From: an uncultured Clostridia bacterium
GTDB lineage: Bacteria; Bacillota; Clostridia; Oscillospirales; Acutalibacteraceae
Assembly: GCA_944384865.1 (NCBI GenBank)
Contig: CALWVC010000062.1
Location: forward strand, 1 to 8,332
Direction: 5' to 3'
DNA: 8,332 nucleotides
This document shows, piece after piece, positions 6,668 to 8,332 of this stretch. The notes below the pieces were generated by a model, which made no database searches, was not told the origin of the DNA, and saw only the letters and a list, made by a program, of their open reading frames with translations. Position 1 is the stretch's first letter. Each line of letters starts with the position of its first letter. Both the position numbers and the translations under genes were made by a program.

Positions 6668-6793
6668 AATATAAACACTGGAGATTGAAGGGTCCCGGTT
6701 ATTGCATATACATTTGCGCGATACTATACGGCTGTGTGACTGCGGTCTGTTGTCTATGGCAGGATCGGGACGGAATCAGAGAAAGGACGGGCA

Positions 6794-7297
6794 GTGGTGG
6801 AGATATGGGATATTGTTGATTGTGATGGCGTGCCTACCGGAAAAACTACCGTTCGGGGACATATGCATTTTGAAAAAGGCGAATATCATCTGGTCGTGCA
6901 TATTTGGGTAATCGACAGTGGGAATCGTCTGTTGATTCAACAGCGTGCGGCACATAAGCGGCCGATGCCGGGTGAGTGGGCTGCGACCGGCGGCTCTGCC
7001 ATTGCGGGCGAGAGTTCCAAACAGGCCGCATGTCGCGAACTCTATGAGGAATTGTCGATTGCCGCGAATCCGGCCGAGTTACAGCTAGCGGCTCGGAGAA
7101 TCCGCAAAAACGCGGTAAACGACATTTGGTATTTGCGGCGGGATATAGAACTGGAGACACTGTCGCTCCAGAAAGAGGAGGTATCTGCTGTACGCTGGGT
7201 TTCCATGCGGCAGCTTCAATGTATGGTGCAAAATGGGGAGTTTCATAATTACGGAAAGGAATATTTTAAAACCATTCATTCGCTTTTGAATGCGTAA
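6794..7297 (+). CDS. Nudix hydrolase
   Basis: This soluble enzyme is predicted to cleave a nucleoside-diphosphate-linked (X-NDP) substrate in a Mg2+-dependent way. It has 167 residues. The N-terminal strand region WDIVDCDGVPTGKTTVRG at 5-22 is common in the YfcD/IPP-isomerase-like branch. The Nudix box lies at 67-89: Gly67, Glu73, then RELYEEL at 81-87 with the metal-binding Glu82, Glu85 and Glu86. The usual Gly near the end of the box is Ser88, which leaves the catalytic Glu residues untouched. PMPGEWAATGG at 57-67 leads into the box. The start is GTG at 6794 (a second GTG follows directly) with AAGGA six bases upstream. The zinc-ribbon membrane gene follows after 18 bases, so the two form an operon. 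The substrate is not predictable; an isopentenyl-diphosphate isomerase role is possible but not supported by any specific motif I see. Confidence 0.9.
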   Translation: MVEIWDIVDCDGVPTGKTTVRGHMHFEKGEYHLVVHIWVIDSGNRLLIQQRAAHKRPMPGEWAATGGSAIAGESSKQAACRELYEELSIAANPAELQLAARRIRKNAVNDIWYLRRDIELETLSLQKEEVSAVRWVSMRQLQCMVQNGEFHNYGKEYFKTIHSLLNA

Positions 7298-7306
7298 AAG
7301 GAAGGA
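7298..7306 (+). promoter_or_regulatory. Ribosome binding site that sets a TTG start
   Basis: AAGGAAGGA begins right after the Nudix stop codon and lies nine bases before TTG at 7316. No ATG or GTG in this frame precedes the first cysteine cluster, so TTG is the likely start. Confidence 0.65.
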
Positions 7307-7315
7307 ATCTGCGTT

Positions 7316-8254
7316 TTGAATAAATATGAAAACCTGTGTTGCCCGGTGTGTCACGCCAAATTGTTTGAGGATGACGATATTGTAGTCTGCCCGGTTTGCG
7401 GTGCGCCGCATCATCGGGCGTGTTACCAGTTGGAAGGGCATTGCCATTTTGAACAACAGCATGGAACGCCGCAGCAGTGGAAACCGCCGGAACCGGAAAA
7501 AGAAGAGCAGCAGCAAAACCAACAGGTCAGGCCCTGCCCTAATTGTGGGACGCCTATTTCTGATAATATGCTGATCTGTCCAAATTGTAAAATGCCGCTG
7601 ACCGGCGGTCAGCCGGGCAATACGCCTTTCGGCCAGCCGTTTGCATCGCCGTTTCAGACGCCGCCTTATGCGTCGCCCTATACAATGCCGCAGGTGGACC
7701 GCAATGAAGAACTGGATGGGGTAACTGCCGGCGAAATCATGGATTTTGTGGTTATGAATCCGTTTCGCTATTTGCGTGTATTCCGCAAACAGATACAGCA
7801 GCATACAAAAGTCGGGTGGAACTGGTTGGCGTTTTTACTGCCGGAATGCTGGCTGCTGGCCCGGAAATGTTATAAATCGGGCACGCTGGTGGTGCTGTTT
7901 AAAGCTTTGGTTGCCTCGCTGACTTATCTGCTGGGGTTGACATCAGATCTGTTGTCCGGTTCGCTGTACGGCGATCCGAGCGCAATGGCGGGGTTTGTTT
8001 CCAGCGGAAACTTTATCGTGCTGATGGTGCTGGGGCTGTTATCTTTACTTGTCAACGTGTTGTTTGGGATGTTTGGAGATACGCTTTACCGCCGATATGT
8101 ATATAAAAAAATCCACGCGCTAAAGGCGGCGGGGACTACCGGGCGGCAGGAACTGGCCGCAGCCGGCGGAGTGAATATGTTTGCACCGGTCATTGGTTAT
8201 ATGGCGGAGAGTATTCTGGCAATGATTATACCCTATATTGTCAGTTTGCTTTAA
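7316..8254 (+). CDS. RING-like/zinc-ribbon membrane protein with C-terminal DUF2628-like region
   Basis: The protein has 312 residues and unknown function. The N-terminal domain at about 8-44 has metal-ligand spacing typical of a prokaryotic RING-like finger: C9-x2-C12, C25-x2-C28, H32/H33, C37 and C43/H44. A low-complexity Glu/Gln linker at about 56-70 leads to a four-Cys zinc ribbon, C74-PN-C77 and C88-PN-C91. A Pro/Gly/Phe-rich segment follows at about 96-126, then a membrane part from about 165: WNWLAFLLPECWLLARKCY at 168-186 and hydrophobic helices at about 189-209, 231-253 and 287-312. The segment around 150-186 resembles DUF2628-type membrane proteins. Such RING-ribbon-membrane proteins recur in Oscillospirales; ubiquitin-ligase activity should not be assumed. 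It is translated from the same mRNA as the Nudix gene, 18 bases upstream. Confidence 0.82.
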   Translation: MNKYENLCCPVCHAKLFEDDDIVVCPVCGAPHHRACYQLEGHCHFEQQHGTPQQWKPPEPEKEEQQQNQQVRPCPNCGTPISDNMLICPNCKMPLTGGQPGNTPFGQPFASPFQTPPYASPYTMPQVDRNEELDGVTAGEIMDFVVMNPFRYLRVFRKQIQQHTKVGWNWLAFLLPECWLLARKCYKSGTLVVLFKALVASLTYLLGLTSDLLSGSLYGDPSAMAGFVSSGNFIVLMVLGLLSLLVNVLFGMFGDTLYRRYVYKKIHALKAAGTTGRQELAAAGGVNMFAPVIGYMAESILAMIIPYIVSLL

Positions 8255-8332
8255 ACGATAGATCACAAAAACGCATAACTTTTGGTTTAAGCCGGGGGTT
8301 TTGTCTGTTCCTGACAGCTGATGCGGGGTTGG
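8255..8332. other. Right-edge intergenic sequence, nothing identified
   Basis: There is no gene start or convincing terminator hairpin in these 78 bases. A TGTC/GACA four-bp pairing near 8303-8316 is too short to call. The downstream terminator of the operon may lie beyond the window. Confidence 0.4.

Larger units (their letters stand above)
6382..6793. other. Divergent intergenic region between the symporter and Nudix genes
   Basis: These 412 bases hold no convincing gene. They contain a minus-strand promoter near 6441-6469 and a plus-strand promoter near 6639-6667. Between the two are a 14-base direct repeat (12 of 14 identical; TTACTGTTGGTGTG at 6506-6519 and TTACTGTTCGTGGG at 6564-6577) and an imperfect hairpin, TACCG/CGGTA with an inner CAC/GTG (6529-6552). 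A leader of about 120 bases precedes the Nudix start. The repeats could be regulator sites, but that is inference only. Confidence 0.5.

Noticed and set aside
6674..6793. T-box or other riboswitch in the Nudix leader
   Set aside because: The conserved T-box antiterminator sequence and any aptamer core I know are absent, and there is no terminator before the coding start.
6702..6911. Plus-strand frame MHIHLRDTIRL... in the Nudix leader
   Set aside because: It overlaps the Nudix start in another frame and shows no ribosome site or family resemblance. The Nudix frame has the motif support.
7085..7804. Minus-strand open frame of 239 codons opposite the Nudix and zinc-ribbon genes
   Set aside because: Its His/Arg-rich composition comes from antisense reading of two well-supported plus-strand genes. 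It has no recognisable domain and no ribosome site.
3554..8303. Shared 12-base string CCGGGGGTTTTG at 3554-3565 and 8292-8303
   Set aside because: A match of this length is expected by chance in 8 kb, and the second copy has no opposing CCCCCGG arm, so it is not a second terminator or IS end.

Overview
The window looks like chromosomal DNA of an anaerobic Firmicute of the class Clostridia, most likely Oscillospirales/Ruminococcaceae. This rests on the SEDS + compact class B PBP pair, the GH5 lipoprotein cellulase, the RING-like/zinc-ribbon membrane protein, the strong Shine-Dalgarno sites (AGGAGG, AGGGGAG) and the use of TTG and GTG starts. No species can be named from the sequence alone. Most of the window is ordinary chromosome. 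The one mobile feature is a decayed insertion sequence in the middle.

Layout. (1) Bases 2-2540, + strand: the 3' part of a SEDS (FtsW/RodA) glycan polymerase gene, cut by the left window edge, then a class B penicillin-binding transpeptidase 40 bases later. Together they form a polymerase/transpeptidase pair for peptidoglycan synthesis. A strong intrinsic terminator at 2693-2735 closes the unit. (2) Bases about 2758-3560: a dead IS3-family element. It keeps both ends and a nearly complete orfA whose start codon is ATA, but orfB is shifted, interrupted by stops and truncated, and has lost the DDE catalytic core. The DNA flanking the element rejoins into a perfect G+C-rich hairpin followed by TTTT, so the IS appears to have inserted into the loop of a transcription terminator. 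(3) Bases 3576-6381, - strand: a sodium:solute symporter gene followed by a secreted, lipid-anchored GH5 endoglucanase gene. Each has its own recognisable promoter. (4) Bases 6382-6793: a 412-base divergent intergenic region with back-to-back promoters. (5) Bases 6794-8254, + strand: a two-gene operon encoding a Nudix hydrolase and a RING-like/zinc-ribbon membrane protein. The last 78 bases hold no gene I can identify.

Functionally, the left block builds cell wall. The GH5 enzyme hydrolyses beta-glucans outside the cell. The symporter imports an unknown small solute using Na+ and need not be linked to the GH5 enzyme. The Nudix/zinc-ribbon pair is of unknown cellular role. I found no CRISPR array, tRNA, rRNA, phage genes or defence island, and no clear new biological system. 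The most distinctive observation is the IS remnant lodged in a terminator loop.
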